DNA of 64,000 nt from SZAS-103 sp038226665 (lineage in GTDB: Bacteria > Pseudomonadota > Gammaproteobacteria > Xanthomonadales > Xanthomonadaceae): NCBI GenBank assembly GCA_038226665.1, contig JBBRQI010000009.1:35004-99003 (forward strand), read 5' to 3'. Position numbers and translations under genes: made by a program. A model generated the notes under the pieces. It ran no database searches. It saw only the letters and a program-made list of their open reading frames with translations, and had not been told where the DNA came from. Shown here in pieces: positions 44,931 to 53,461 of this stretch. Positions within the stretch are counted from its first letter, which is position 1, and each line of letters opens with the position of its first letter.

Positions 44931-46556
44931 TCCATGGGCGAGATCTCCGTCCCTGATGATCGGCGGCGTGGTGAAGCTGTGGTGCGGCGGCGGCGACGAC
45001 AGCGTCCACTCCAGCCCGCGCGCGCCTTCCCACGAACGAGGCAGCGCCTTCACGCCGCCACGCGCGGTGCTCCACACGATATACACGAACAACAACTGGC
45101 TCAGCCCGAACGCGAAGCCGCCGATCGACGAGATCATGTTGAAGTCCGCGAACGCGACGTTGTAGTCGGGGATGCGGCGCGGCATGCCGGCGAGGCCCAG
45201 GAAGTGCTGCGGGAAGAACAGCACGTTGACGAAGATCGTGCTCAGCCAGAAATGCCACTTGCCGAGCGTTTCGTTGTACATGTGGCCGGTCCACTTCGGC
45301 AGCCAGTAATACACGCCGGCCATGATCCCGAAGATCGCGCCGGTCACCAGCACGTAGTGGAAGTGGGCGACCACGAAGTACGTGTCCTGGTACTGGAAGT
45401 CGGCTGGCACCATCGCCAGCATCAAGCCGGAGAATCCACCGATGGTGAACAGGATCACGAACGCGACCGCGAACAGCATCGGCGTCTCGAACGTCATCGA
45501 GCCCTTCCACATCGTCGAGACCCAGTTGAACACTTTCACTCCGGTGGGGATCGCGATCAGCATCGTCGAATACATGAAGAACAGCTCGCCGCCGAACGGG
45601 ATGCCGACGGTGAACATGTGGTGCGCCCACACGATGAAGGAGAGGAACGCGATCGACGCGATCGCATACACCATCGCCTGGTAGCCGAACAGCGGCTTGC
45701 GCGCGAAGGTCGGGATAATTTCCGAGATGATCCCGAATGCCGGCAGGATCATGATGTACACCTCGGGGTGGCCGAAGAACCAGAAGATGTGCTGGAACAT
45801 CACCGGGTCGCCGCCGCCGGCCGCATTGAAGAAACTCGTGCCGAAATACTTGTCGGTCAACAGCATGGTGACCGCGCCGGCGAGCACGGGCATGACCGCG
45901 ATCAGCAGGAACGCGGTGATCAGCCATGCCCAGACGAAGACCGGCATCTTGAGCAGGTCGATGCCGGGCGCACGCATGTTGAGGATCGTCGCGATGATGT
46001 TGATCGCGCCCATGATCGAGCTGATGCCCATCATGTGCACCGCGAAGACCATGAACGCGACGCTGTTGCCGCCCTGCAGCGACAGCGGCGGATACATCGT
46101 CCAGCCGCCGGCCGGGCCGCCGCCGCCGATGCCGAACATGCCCAGCACGAACGGCAGCAGCAGCATCGTGAACGCGAACGGCAGGATCCAGAACGACCAG
46201 TTGTTCATGCGCGGCAACGCCATGTCCGGCGCGCCGATCATCATCGGGATCATCCAGTTGGCCAAGCCGACGAAGGCCGGCATCACCGCGCCGAAGATCA
46301 TCACCAGAGCGTGCATGGTGGTCAGCTGGTTGAAGAACTCCGGCTGCATGTATTGCAGCCCAGGCTGGAACAATTCGGCGCGGATGCCCATCGCCATGCT
46401 GCCGCCGATCAGGAACATCACCAGCGAGAAGATCAGGTACAGCGTGCCGATGTCCTTGTGGTTCGTGGACATGAACCAGCGGTGGAAGAAGCCTTCCTTG
46501 TGCGCGTGGTCGTCGTGCTCGTGCTGGTCTGGATGAGCGGCGGTCTGGGCAGTCAT
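44916..46556 (-). CDS. ctaD: Cytochrome c oxidase subunit I
   Basis: Catalytic heme-copper subunit of the aa3 oxidase, 546 residues with twelve spans. Key segments are MSTNHKDIGTLYLIF, heme ligand region TTMHALVMIF, the Cu(B) motif WFFGHPEVYIMILP holding the cross-linked His-Tyr and the D-channel Glu, the WAHHMFTVG motif and VVAHFHYVLVTG with the heme ligands. The glutamate in GHPEV marks the A1 subtype. The start at 46556 follows the ctaC stop by 37 bp and begins MTAQTAAHPDQHEHDDHAHK, a histidine-rich N-terminus. Confidence 0.96.
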   Translation of the reverse strand: MTAQTAAHPDQHEHDDHAHKEGFFHRWFMSTNHKDIGTLYLIFSLVMFLIGGSMAMGIRAELFQPGLQYMQPEFFNQLTTMHALVMIFGAVMPAFVGLANWMIPMMIGAPDMALPRMNNWSFWILPFAFTMLLLPFVLGMFGIGGGGPAGGWTMYPPLSLQGGNSVAFMVFAVHMMGISSIMGAINIIATILNMRAPGIDLLKMPVFVWAWLITAFLLIAVMPVLAGAVTMLLTDKYFGTSFFNAAGGGDPVMFQHIFWFFGHPEVYIMILPAFGIISEIIPTFARKPLFGYQAMVYAIASIAFLSFIVWAHHMFTVGIPFGGELFFMYSTMLIAIPTGVKVFNWVSTMWKGSMTFETPMLFAVAFVILFTIGGFSGLMLAMVPADFQYQDTYFVVAHFHYVLVTGAIFGIMAGVYYWLPKWTGHMYNETLGKWHFWLSTIFVNVLFFPQHFLGLAGMPRRIPDYNVAFADFNMISSIGGFAFGLSQLLFVYIVWSTARGGVKALPRSWEGARGLEWTLSSPPPHHSFTTPPIIRDGDLAHGDVTH

Positions 46557-46593
46557 GTTCGGAACCTCGGAAAGATGTCGACGCGAGCGGGGA

Positions 46594-47487
46594 TCAGCGC
46601 GCGATGGCTGCTGGTTCGGTAGTCGCGGGCGCGGCGGGCGGTGTCGACGATGCGGTCGCAGCCGCAGCGTTCGCACTGCGCTGCGCGGCCAGCCAAGTCT
46701 TGAATTCGGCCTTCGGCACGGCCCTGACCACGATTGGCATGAAGCCGTGGTCGCGTCCGCACAGTTCGGCGCATTGCCCGCGGTAGACGCCGGGCTTGTT
46801 GATCTTCGTCCAGTTCTCATTGATCACGCCGGGGATCGCATCCTGCTTCCAGCCCAGCTGCGGCACCCACCATGCGTGAATCACGTCGGCGCCGGTGACC
46901 ACGAACCGGATCTTGGTGTCGATCGGGAGGACGAGCGGATGATCGACGTCGAGCAGATAGGTATTTTCGTCGCCGACCTTGACCGCGTACGGGTCCAGGC
47001 CCGAACCCAGTGCGCGCGTGCGGTCGCTCTGGCGGTCGATGCGGCTCAGGAACTGCACGTCCTCGCCCAGGTATTCGTAGCGCCACATCCACTGGTAGCC
47101 GGTGACCTTGACGGTCATCTCGGACTTGCTGCTGTCGTACATGCGGAACAGCGTGTCGGTCGCTGGGACGGCCAGCCCGATCAGGATCGCGATCGGAACC
47201 ACCGTCCAGATGACTTCGGCAGTGGTGTTGTGGCTGAACTGCGCGGCAACCGCACCCTTGGACTTGCGATGAAAGAGCATCGACCAGAACATCGCGCCAA
47301 ACACGATGATGCCGATCACGACGCACACGCCGAGCGTCAGGTTGTGCAGACGCAGGATCCGCTCGGAGGTGTCGGTCACCCCGGGCGTCAAGTTGAGCTG
47401 CCAGCGCACGGGATTGGCCTGCGCGGCACCAGCGACCAACGCTGCGAGGATCGCCGTAGCGGCATGAAGTCTGCGAGCTGCTTTCAT
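46594..47487 (-). CDS. ctaC: Cytochrome c oxidase subunit II
   Basis: Carries the Cu(A) centre that receives electrons from cytochrome c. The 297-residue protein has a signal peptide (to about residue 24), two membrane spans and a C-terminal cupredoxin domain. Cu(A) ligands are visible as His204, Cys239, Cys243, His247 and Met250 in the GQCAELCGRDHGFM block. The aromatic YQWMWRYEYLG stretch for electron entry is present. There is no fused cytochrome c domain, so this is a plain aa3 enzyme. A long Ala/Pro-rich tail ends the protein. It is the first gene of the oxidase run, with promoter in the interval to putA. Confidence 0.96.
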   Translation of the reverse strand: MKAARRLHAATAILAALVAGAAQANPVRWQLNLTPGVTDTSERILRLHNLTLGVCVVIGIIVFGAMFWSMLFHRKSKGAVAAQFSHNTTAEVIWTVVPIAILIGLAVPATDTLFRMYDSSKSEMTVKVTGYQWMWRYEYLGEDVQFLSRIDRQSDRTRALGSGLDPYAVKVGDENTYLLDVDHPLVLPIDTKIRFVVTGADVIHAWWVPQLGWKQDAIPGVINENWTKINKPGVYRGQCAELCGRDHGFMPIVVRAVPKAEFKTWLAAQRSANAAAATASSTPPAAPATTEPAAIAR

Positions 47488-47829
47488 TCGGACTGTTCCT
47501 GAGTATTCGTAACGCCAGTATTTCGTAACGTCTGGGCCAGCGGCTGTCCTGTGCGACCGAAGCCGAAGCCGCACGGAAGCGCATCTCCGCATCATCAAAT
47601 GCCGGCCGATGGACGCCAACCGATTCTGGCTGGAGCGCTTCCCAACAACGGAAACAACGCGGAATTGTACCGTTGCGCGCCAAGCCCGGGCAAGCTGGAA
47701 GCAATACGCGGCGCGGAACAGGCCGGTTTGAAGCAGTCTGCTTTTGACCAGCCAGTCGGCTGTTGAAAGCCAACAGCCTGCTAAACTCGCGCCTCCTTTC
47801 GCCACGACCAATGGCGGGGCAGAGACTCT
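47488..47829. promoter_or_regulatory. Divergent ctaC-putA control region
   Basis: This 342-bp stretch has no convincing gene and separates ctaC (minus) from putA (plus). It holds a hairpin GGCTGTT / AACAGCC with a seven-base loop (47758-47778) and a TAAACT (47782-47787) that could be a putA -10 box. A matching -35 element at standard spacing is not obvious. Confidence 0.5.
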
Positions 47830-50800
47830 GTGACTTCTGTGACCGATATCCTGACTCCCGAACTGCCGCCGGTCGGCGACCTGCTGCGCGAGCGCATCAC
47901 CGCCGCTTGGCTTCGCGACGAGAACGAGCACGTCGACGAGTTGCTCGCCGCCGCGCGCTTCGCGCCGCAGGACAGTTCGATCATCGAACGCACCGCCGCC
48001 GGCATCGTCGAACGCGTGCGCACGCGTGCCGAACGGCAGGGCGTCATCGAAGCCTTCATGCGCGAGTACGACCTGTCCAGCGAGGAAGGCGTATTGCTGA
48101 TGTGCGTGGCCGAGGCGCTGCTGCGCATTCCCGACCAGGCGACGGCCGACAAGCTGATCCGCGACAAGCTCGGCGATGCCGACTGGGACGCGCATCTGGG
48201 CAAGAGCGATTCGCTGCTGGTCAACGCATCGAGCTGGGGCCTGATGCTGACCGGGCGCATGGTCGGGCTCGCGGGCGAAACCCGCGGCAACGCGGTCGGC
48301 GCGTTGCGGCGGCTGATCGGCCGTGCCGGCGAACCGGTGATCCGCCTTGCGGTGCGCCAGGCGATGCGGATCATGGGTCATCAGTTCGTGATGGGCCGGA
48401 CGATCGCAGAAGCGCTCACGCGCAGCCGTAAATCGGAGAACGCGAGTTACCGCTATTCGTTCGACATGCTCGGCGAAGGCGCCTTCACCACCGCCGATGC
48501 CGCACGCTACCAGCAGGCATACCGCGATGCCATCCGCGCGATCGGCGCGAGCGGGCCGGGTGGTAGTTTCAAGAATACGGACGTGTTCGCGGCGCCATCG
48601 ATCTCGGTGAAGCTCTCGGCACTGCATCCGCGTTACGAGCATGCGCAGCGCGCGCGTGTCCATCGCGAACTCACGCCGCGCGTGCTCGAGCTAGCACAAC
48701 TCGCAAAAGCGCAGGGCATCGGTTTCACCATCGATGCCGAGGAATCCGAGCGGCTGGAACTCTCGCTGGACGTCATCGTCGGCGCATTCGAAGACGCATC
48801 CCTCGCGGGCTGGAACGGTTATGGCTTGGCCGTGCAGGCGTACCAGAAGCGCGCGCCGTTCGTGCTCGATTACCTGATCGACGTCGCGCGTCGCGCCGGT
48901 CGACGCATGCCGGTGCGCCTGGTGAAAGGCGCGTACTGGGATTCGGAAATCAAGCGCGCGCAGGTGGATGGCCATCCGGGTTACCCAGTGATGACGCGCA
49001 AGCCGAACACCGACGTGAGTTACCTCGGCTGCGCGAAGAAGATGCTGGCCGCGACGGACGCTCTTTATCCGATGTTCGCCACCCACAACGCGCATACCAT
49101 CGTCGCGATCCACCATATCGCGCAGCAAATCCATGGCGCGTGGACGCCATCCGGCAAGCCCGCGCCCTACGAGTACCAGAAGCTGCACGGCATGGGCGAC
49201 GACCTGTACCGCGAAGTGATCGGCAAGCACCAGCTCGACGTGGCGTGCCGGGTGTATGCGCCGGTTGGTTCACACGAGGATTTGCTTCCCTACCTCGTGC
49301 GCCGATTGTTGGAAAACGGCGCAAATTCGAGCTTCGTCAATCGCATCACCGACGCGAACGTCTCGGCGCGCGCGCTGGTCGCCGATCCAACGGTGATCGT
49401 CGCCGGCTTCAAGAACGATGTATCCGGTGGGTACAGCCATCCCAATATCCCGCTACCACGCGCGCTGTACGGCAACGAGAGGATCAATTCCATGGGCGCG
49501 AATCTCGCCAACGATCAAGACCTTCGTGCGCTTGCCGAAAAAATCAACGCATTCGCCGGCCCATGGACTGCTGCACCACTGGTGCCAGGCATGGATGCCC
49601 AAATGCCGCGAGCGCAAGATGCGCAGGAGCGGCTGCCAGGCACGAATACCAGCGGCACGCAAATCACCACTACGAGCCCGGCCGATCGCCGTCAACATGT
49701 CGGCCACTGGCTGGCCAGCGATGCCACGACCGTCGAACGCGCGCTTGCGAACGCGGTCGCCGCGCAACCGGCCTGGGACGCGGTGCCGGCGGCGGGTCGC
49801 GCGAAGATCCTCGAATATGCCGCCGATCTGCTCGAAGCGCGCATGCCCGAATTCATCGCGCTGTGCACGCGCGAAGCCGGCAAGACGATTGGCGATGGCG
49901 TCGCTGAAGTGCGCGAGGCCGTGGACTTCCTGCGTTACTACCCGCAGCAGGCGCGCGCGCACCTTGCCGAGCCGCTGAAACTGCCCGGCCCGACTGGCGA
50001 ATCGAATGCGCTGTCGCTGCACGGTCGCGGCGTATTCGTCTGCATCAGTCCATGGAATTTTCCGCTCGCGATTTTCATCGGTCAGGTCGCCGCGGCGCTG
50101 GTTGCAGGCAACGCGGTGATCGCGAAACCTGCCGAGCAAACCAATCTGATCGGCTACGCCGCGGTGAAGTTGCTGCACGAAGCCGGCGTGCCCCAAGCCG
50201 CACTGCAATTCCTGCCAGGCGATGGTGCAACCGTCGGGGCCGCATTAACTCGCGACCAGCGCGTGGCGGGTGTCGCATTCACCGGGTCGACCGACACCGC
50301 GCGCGCGATCAATCGCTCATTGGCCGCGCGCGATGCGGCGATCGCGGTACTCATCGCCGAAACCGGCGGCCAGAACGCACTGATCGCCGACTCGTCCGCT
50401 TTGCCCGAGCAACTGGTGAAGGACGCGATGACCTCCGCGTTCGGCTCCGCCGGCCAACGCTGCTCGGCCGCGCGCGTGCTGTTCGTGCAGGACGATATCG
50501 CCGACAGGGTGATCGCGATGCTCGCCGGCGCGATGGACGAACTCATCGTTGGTGATCCCGCATTGCTGTCGACCGATGTCGGCCCGGTCATCGATGCGGA
50601 TGCGCTGAAGATGCTCACCGACCACGCCGCGCGCATGGATCGCGAAGCGAAACTCATCAAGCAGGTGAAGCTCGCCGACTCCGCGGCGAACGGCAATTTC
50701 TTCGCGCCGCGCGCGTACGAACTCAAGTCGCTCGACCAACTCACGCGCGAGGTGTTCGGCCCGGTGCTGCACGTGATCCGCTATCCGGCGAAGGATCTCG

Positions 50801-51099
50801 ATGCGGTGATCGATGCGATCAATGCGAGTGGGTACGGGCTCACGTTGGGCATCCATTCGCGCATCGACGCGACCATCGAGCGCATCTCGTCGCGGGTGAA
50901 AGCCGGCAACTGCTACGTCAACCGCAACATGATCGGTGCTGTAGTCGGCGTGCAGCCATTCGGCGGCGAAGGCCTCTCCGGCACCGGCCCGAAAGCCGGC
51001 GGCCCGCACTACCTGTCGCGCTTTGTGACCGAGCGGACGTTGACGGTGAATACGACTGCGGCGGGTGGGAATGCTTCGTTGTTGACGCTGGGGGAGTAA
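47830..51099 (+). CDS. putA: Bifunctional proline dehydrogenase / L-glutamate gamma-semialdehyde dehydrogenase
   Basis: Oxidises proline to glutamate in two steps: FAD-dependent proline dehydrogenase, then NAD-dependent aldehyde dehydrogenase. The 1089-residue protein has a PRODH barrel from about residue 170 to 480 (FDMLGEGAF, VKGAYWDSEIKRAQ, YAPVGSHEDLLPYLVRRLLENG in part) and an ALDH domain from about 600, with Glu844 (ETGGQNA) and the catalytic Cys878 (GSAGQRCSAAR). It lacks the N-terminal ribbon-helix-helix DNA-binding domain of E. coli PutA, so it should not repress its own gene. Translation appears to begin at GTG 47830; a second GTG lies three codons later. Confidence 0.95.
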   Translation: MTSVTDILTPELPPVGDLLRERITAAWLRDENEHVDELLAAARFAPQDSSIIERTAAGIVERVRTRAERQGVIEAFMREYDLSSEEGVLLMCVAEALLRIPDQATADKLIRDKLGDADWDAHLGKSDSLLVNASSWGLMLTGRMVGLAGETRGNAVGALRRLIGRAGEPVIRLAVRQAMRIMGHQFVMGRTIAEALTRSRKSENASYRYSFDMLGEGAFTTADAARYQQAYRDAIRAIGASGPGGSFKNTDVFAAPSISVKLSALHPRYEHAQRARVHRELTPRVLELAQLAKAQGIGFTIDAEESERLELSLDVIVGAFEDASLAGWNGYGLAVQAYQKRAPFVLDYLIDVARRAGRRMPVRLVKGAYWDSEIKRAQVDGHPGYPVMTRKPNTDVSYLGCAKKMLAATDALYPMFATHNAHTIVAIHHIAQQIHGAWTPSGKPAPYEYQKLHGMGDDLYREVIGKHQLDVACRVYAPVGSHEDLLPYLVRRLLENGANSSFVNRITDANVSARALVADPTVIVAGFKNDVSGGYSHPNIPLPRALYGNERINSMGANLANDQDLRALAEKINAFAGPWTAAPLVPGMDAQMPRAQDAQERLPGTNTSGTQITTTSPADRRQHVGHWLASDATTVERALANAVAAQPAWDAVPAAGRAKILEYAADLLEARMPEFIALCTREAGKTIGDGVAEVREAVDFLRYYPQQARAHLAEPLKLPGPTGESNALSLHGRGVFVCISPWNFPLAIFIGQVAAALVAGNAVIAKPAEQTNLIGYAAVKLLHEAGVPQAALQFLPGDGATVGAALTRDQRVAGVAFTGSTDTARAINRSLAARDAAIAVLIAETGGQNALIADSSALPEQLVKDAMTSAFGSAGQRCSAARVLFVQDDIADRVIAMLAGAMDELIVGDPALLSTDVGPVIDADALKMLTDHAARMDREAKLIKQVKLADSAANGNFFAPRAYELKSLDQLTREVFGPVLHVIRYPAKDLDAVIDAINASGYGLTLGIHSRIDATIERISSRVKAGNCYVNRNMIGAVVGVQPFGGEGLSGTGPKAGGPHYLSRFVTERTLTVNTTAAGGNASLLTLGE

Positions 51100-51148
51100 C
51101 GCGAGATCGCGCAGCTCGACTCACCGAGTATGCGATGCACACATTATT

Positions 51149-51176
51149 GTCATCCTGAGTGCGGCGAAGGATCTGC
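51149..51176. repeat. Dispersed intergenic repeat
   Basis: The stretch with GTCATCCTGAG and CGAAGGATCT resembles a short repeat seen between genes in many unrelated bacteria. It lies 50 bp downstream of putA, in a 567-bp interval without an intact gene. Confidence 0.55.
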
Positions 51177-51241
51177 AATTTCTTGTTTGCCTGCAACAGC
51201 AAAGCTTCCGCGCTTCGCGCGTGTCACTTTTGTTGACCCTC

Positions 51242-51283
51242 GCCCCACCCCTGGGGCTCACTCTCGCTGCGCGAGGGCGCGTG
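51242..51283. repeat. GC-rich inverted-repeat patch
   Basis: GCCCCA/TGGGGC (six-base arms around 51242-51257) is followed by CTCGC/GCGAG pairs, making a compact structured element just downstream of the dispersed repeat. It could serve as a transcription end for the remnant gene or for putA. Confidence 0.45.
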
Positions 51284-51607
51284 CGCGGTTCAATTCGTTG
51301 AAGAGCGTCGCTGAAATGAGAAATTTCCTCGCGATTGCGGCATCGCTGAAGGTTGAACTGCCGGTAGCGAAATGGAAGCCATTTTGAACCTCGTACACCT
51401 TGAGCATTGCAGAGCGATGATCGAGAGAAGGGCTATTCGTCTGCTTGAGCTCATATTCTTGGGAGCTAACTACTAGGGTTGTCCTGGGTTGCACGTCCAG
51501 CTCGGTCCGGCGATTGCGCGTACGGCTTTCCGGATTATCCGATCCATCCGGGTTGGTGATGGGATCAATCGGACCGGTCTCGCCGTAACCGTTCGGGCAC
51601 AGCACGG
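51258..51607 (-). pseudogene. OmpA-like C-terminal domain remnant
   Basis: On the minus strand the frame reads PNGYGETGPIDPITNPDG and then SDNPESRTRNRRTELDVQP, which is the last helix-strand part of an OmpA-family peptidoglycan-binding domain (GYGE...N...NRRxEL). Only about 35 residues of the ~110-residue domain are present. There is no start codon, and the DNA upstream is the fadL terminator and then fadL in another frame. The 75 residues after the match are unrecognised. It is therefore scored as a decayed 3' fragment rather than a gene. Confidence 0.65.
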
Positions 51608-51612
51608 ATCCG

Positions 51613-51645
51613 AAAAAACGAAGCCCGGCGTGCGCCGGGCTTCGA
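51613..51645 (-). terminator. Intrinsic terminator of fadL
   Basis: Stem CGAAGCCCGGC / GCCGGGCTTCG followed on the minus strand by TTTTTT. It lies about 20 bp after the fadL stop. Confidence 0.9.
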
Positions 51646-51666
51646 ATGATCGCGGTGCTGCTTGGA

Positions 51667-53169
51667 TCAGCCGCGGAAAGGCTTCGGCGGCGGCTCGGGG
51701 GCCGGTGCCGGAGGGGGCGACTGGCAACTACCATCCGCACCGAGGGTCTGCCCGTCCGGACACGTCGGAGGCACCGGAGCCGGAGCCGGAGGCGGCGGCG
51801 GCGAGGCCGCAACAATCACCGGTTCGGGTGCATGACCGAAGCTGAACGTACCTGAGACACCAAACAGGTTCGCATGGGCGTTGTACTTGCCGACCAGAGT
51901 CGAACCGGTCGCGCTCACGTTGTTGACGGTCGGGGTGTCGATGGCGATGTGGCTGTAGCCGATGTTCCAGGTCGCATTCTCGCTCGGCGTCCAGCCCAGT
52001 CCGATCGAATAAAGCTGGCGATTGTTGTCGGGCAGGCGCGGGTCACGGAAGGTGTTGTTGGTCGGGGTTTCGTCGTATGCGAAGCCGGCGCGCAGCGTCC
52101 ACTCCGGGGCGAATTTCCAGTCCATGCCCAACGCATACTCCATCGAACTGCTCCACTGGAACTGCTCGGTCGAAGGCGGCTGCACCGGGTTGGCGAAATT
52201 CACGGTGAGCTTCTGCAACGAATTCCAGCCGGTGCGCTCGATGTCGGCCGACAACGTGAAGGTATCGCTGAACTTCTGGCTGGCGCTGAACGTCAGCACG
52301 CTCGGCGTGGCCACGGACGCGCTGATCGGGCCGTTCTGGAACAACAGGCCGCCAATCGCGCCTCCGCTCGCCGCTTGCACACTGGACGGCACGTCGAAGA
52401 TCACATTGCCGTTGAGGGTGTGATTGATTTTCGCGCGATAGTTCAGTCCGATGTTGGTGTTCGGGGTTGGACGGAACAACAGGCCGAGATCCCAGCCAAT
52501 GCTCGTGTCATGGCCCTTGATGGCTGCGGTACCGTCCGCCGATTGCGGCTGGAATGCCGGGAATGCGGCCGGTGCCAGGATCGCGCCGAAGTCCACCGCA
52601 TTGGTCAACTCGGCCTGGAAACGCTGGGCGATCACGCTCAAGCCCACCGAGAACATGTCGTTGAACTTGTAGGAGCCGGCGAGGGTGAAATCGAAGGTGC
52701 GGACGTCGGACTTCAACGCCTGGTAGCGGCCGACCCAACCTGCGTCGTACTGCGTCTTCAGGCCGAACGGCGCGCTGAACGAAGCGCCCACGGTGAAACC
52801 GTTACCGAACGGCATGATGATGTCGAATGCCGGAACCGGGGCGATGTCGCCCGCGTTGCCGCCGTTGCCACCGGAAAGCGGCGCGCCCAGCGCATCGTGG
52901 CCACCGCCACTGAACGTGCCGCTGAGATCGATCGCGGTGAGGTCGGTCTGCATGGTGGTCTTGTCGAACAGCGACATCGCGGCCGGGTTGTTGGTGACCA
53001 CGGCAGCGTCGCTCCAGTCGGAAGCAGAACCGGCATGCGAACGGGCCATCGCCTGGACGCTGTCCTCGCGAATCTGGAAACCGCTGGCCATCGCCTGGCC
53101 GCAGGCCAGCGCGGCAACGATGCCGAACGCCAGGGTGGACACTTTCATGGAACGGTTGATTGTGCGCAT
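51667..53169 (-). CDS. fadL: OmpP1/FadL-type outer-membrane transporter with proline/cysteine tail
   Basis: Outer-membrane beta-barrel of the FadL family, 500 residues, for uptake of long-chain fatty acids or other hydrophobic compounds. A signal peptide ends at QAMASG, followed by the hatch-domain opening FQIREDSVQAMARSHAG and the conserved NNPAAMSLF. The barrel ends at about LFGVSGTFSFGH. Unusually, ~55 more residues follow: a proline/alanine-rich stretch with CPDGQTLGADGSCQSPP and the end PPPKPFRG. The ATG at 53169 is preceded by an AGAGAGAG purine run; a second in-frame ATG lies seven codons on. A terminator follows the stop. Confidence 0.92.
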   Translation of the reverse strand: MRTINRSMKVSTLAFGIVAALACGQAMASGFQIREDSVQAMARSHAGSASDWSDAAVVTNNPAAMSLFDKTTMQTDLTAIDLSGTFSGGGHDALGAPLSGGNGGNAGDIAPVPAFDIIMPFGNGFTVGASFSAPFGLKTQYDAGWVGRYQALKSDVRTFDFTLAGSYKFNDMFSVGLSVIAQRFQAELTNAVDFGAILAPAAFPAFQPQSADGTAAIKGHDTSIGWDLGLLFRPTPNTNIGLNYRAKINHTLNGNVIFDVPSSVQAASGGAIGGLLFQNGPISASVATPSVLTFSASQKFSDTFTLSADIERTGWNSLQKLTVNFANPVQPPSTEQFQWSSSMEYALGMDWKFAPEWTLRAGFAYDETPTNNTFRDPRLPDNNRQLYSIGLGWTPSENATWNIGYSHIAIDTPTVNNVSATGSTLVGKYNAHANLFGVSGTFSFGHAPEPVIVAASPPPPPAPAPVPPTCPDGQTLGADGSCQSPPPAPAPEPPPKPFRG

Positions 53170-53419
53170 GGTCACTCTCTCTCTGGAGTTGTCGAGCTGG
53201 GAATTGTCGAGCCCGCCGGGGCGGGAGTTCTGGATCCGGAAACCGTGGTCGAATTTGGACCGCGCACCATACCGATCCGTACACATCTCGCTGGCTTGCG
53301 GTTTGGCGAGGGCTACAACATTTGTCCTAGTATGCCTTAACTAATATCTAACATGGAAGTGCCGGCTGGCAGGCTACAGTTCGCGTCCGCCCGCGGTGCC
53401 GCCTGAGCACCCGGCATCC

Positions 53420-53461
53420 ATGCAGCCGGCATCTATGTCTCCCCGCATCCATGTATCTTGA
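53420..53461 (+). other. Short out-of-frame upstream ORF overlapping the exeA start
   Basis: ATG to TGA, 14 codons including the stop, overlaps the first 11 bases of exeA. The leader holds three near-copies of GCATCCATG. Regulatory use is possible but unproven. Confidence 0.3.

Noticed and set aside
44907..46622. 571-codon plus-strand open frame opposite ctaD
   Set aside because: Glu/His/Arg-rich shadow of a highly biased membrane-protein gene; ctaD on the other strand is unambiguous.
47551..47766. 71-codon plus-strand frame in the ctaC-putA interval
   Set aside because: No ribosome-binding site or family features; composition fits non-coding DNA.
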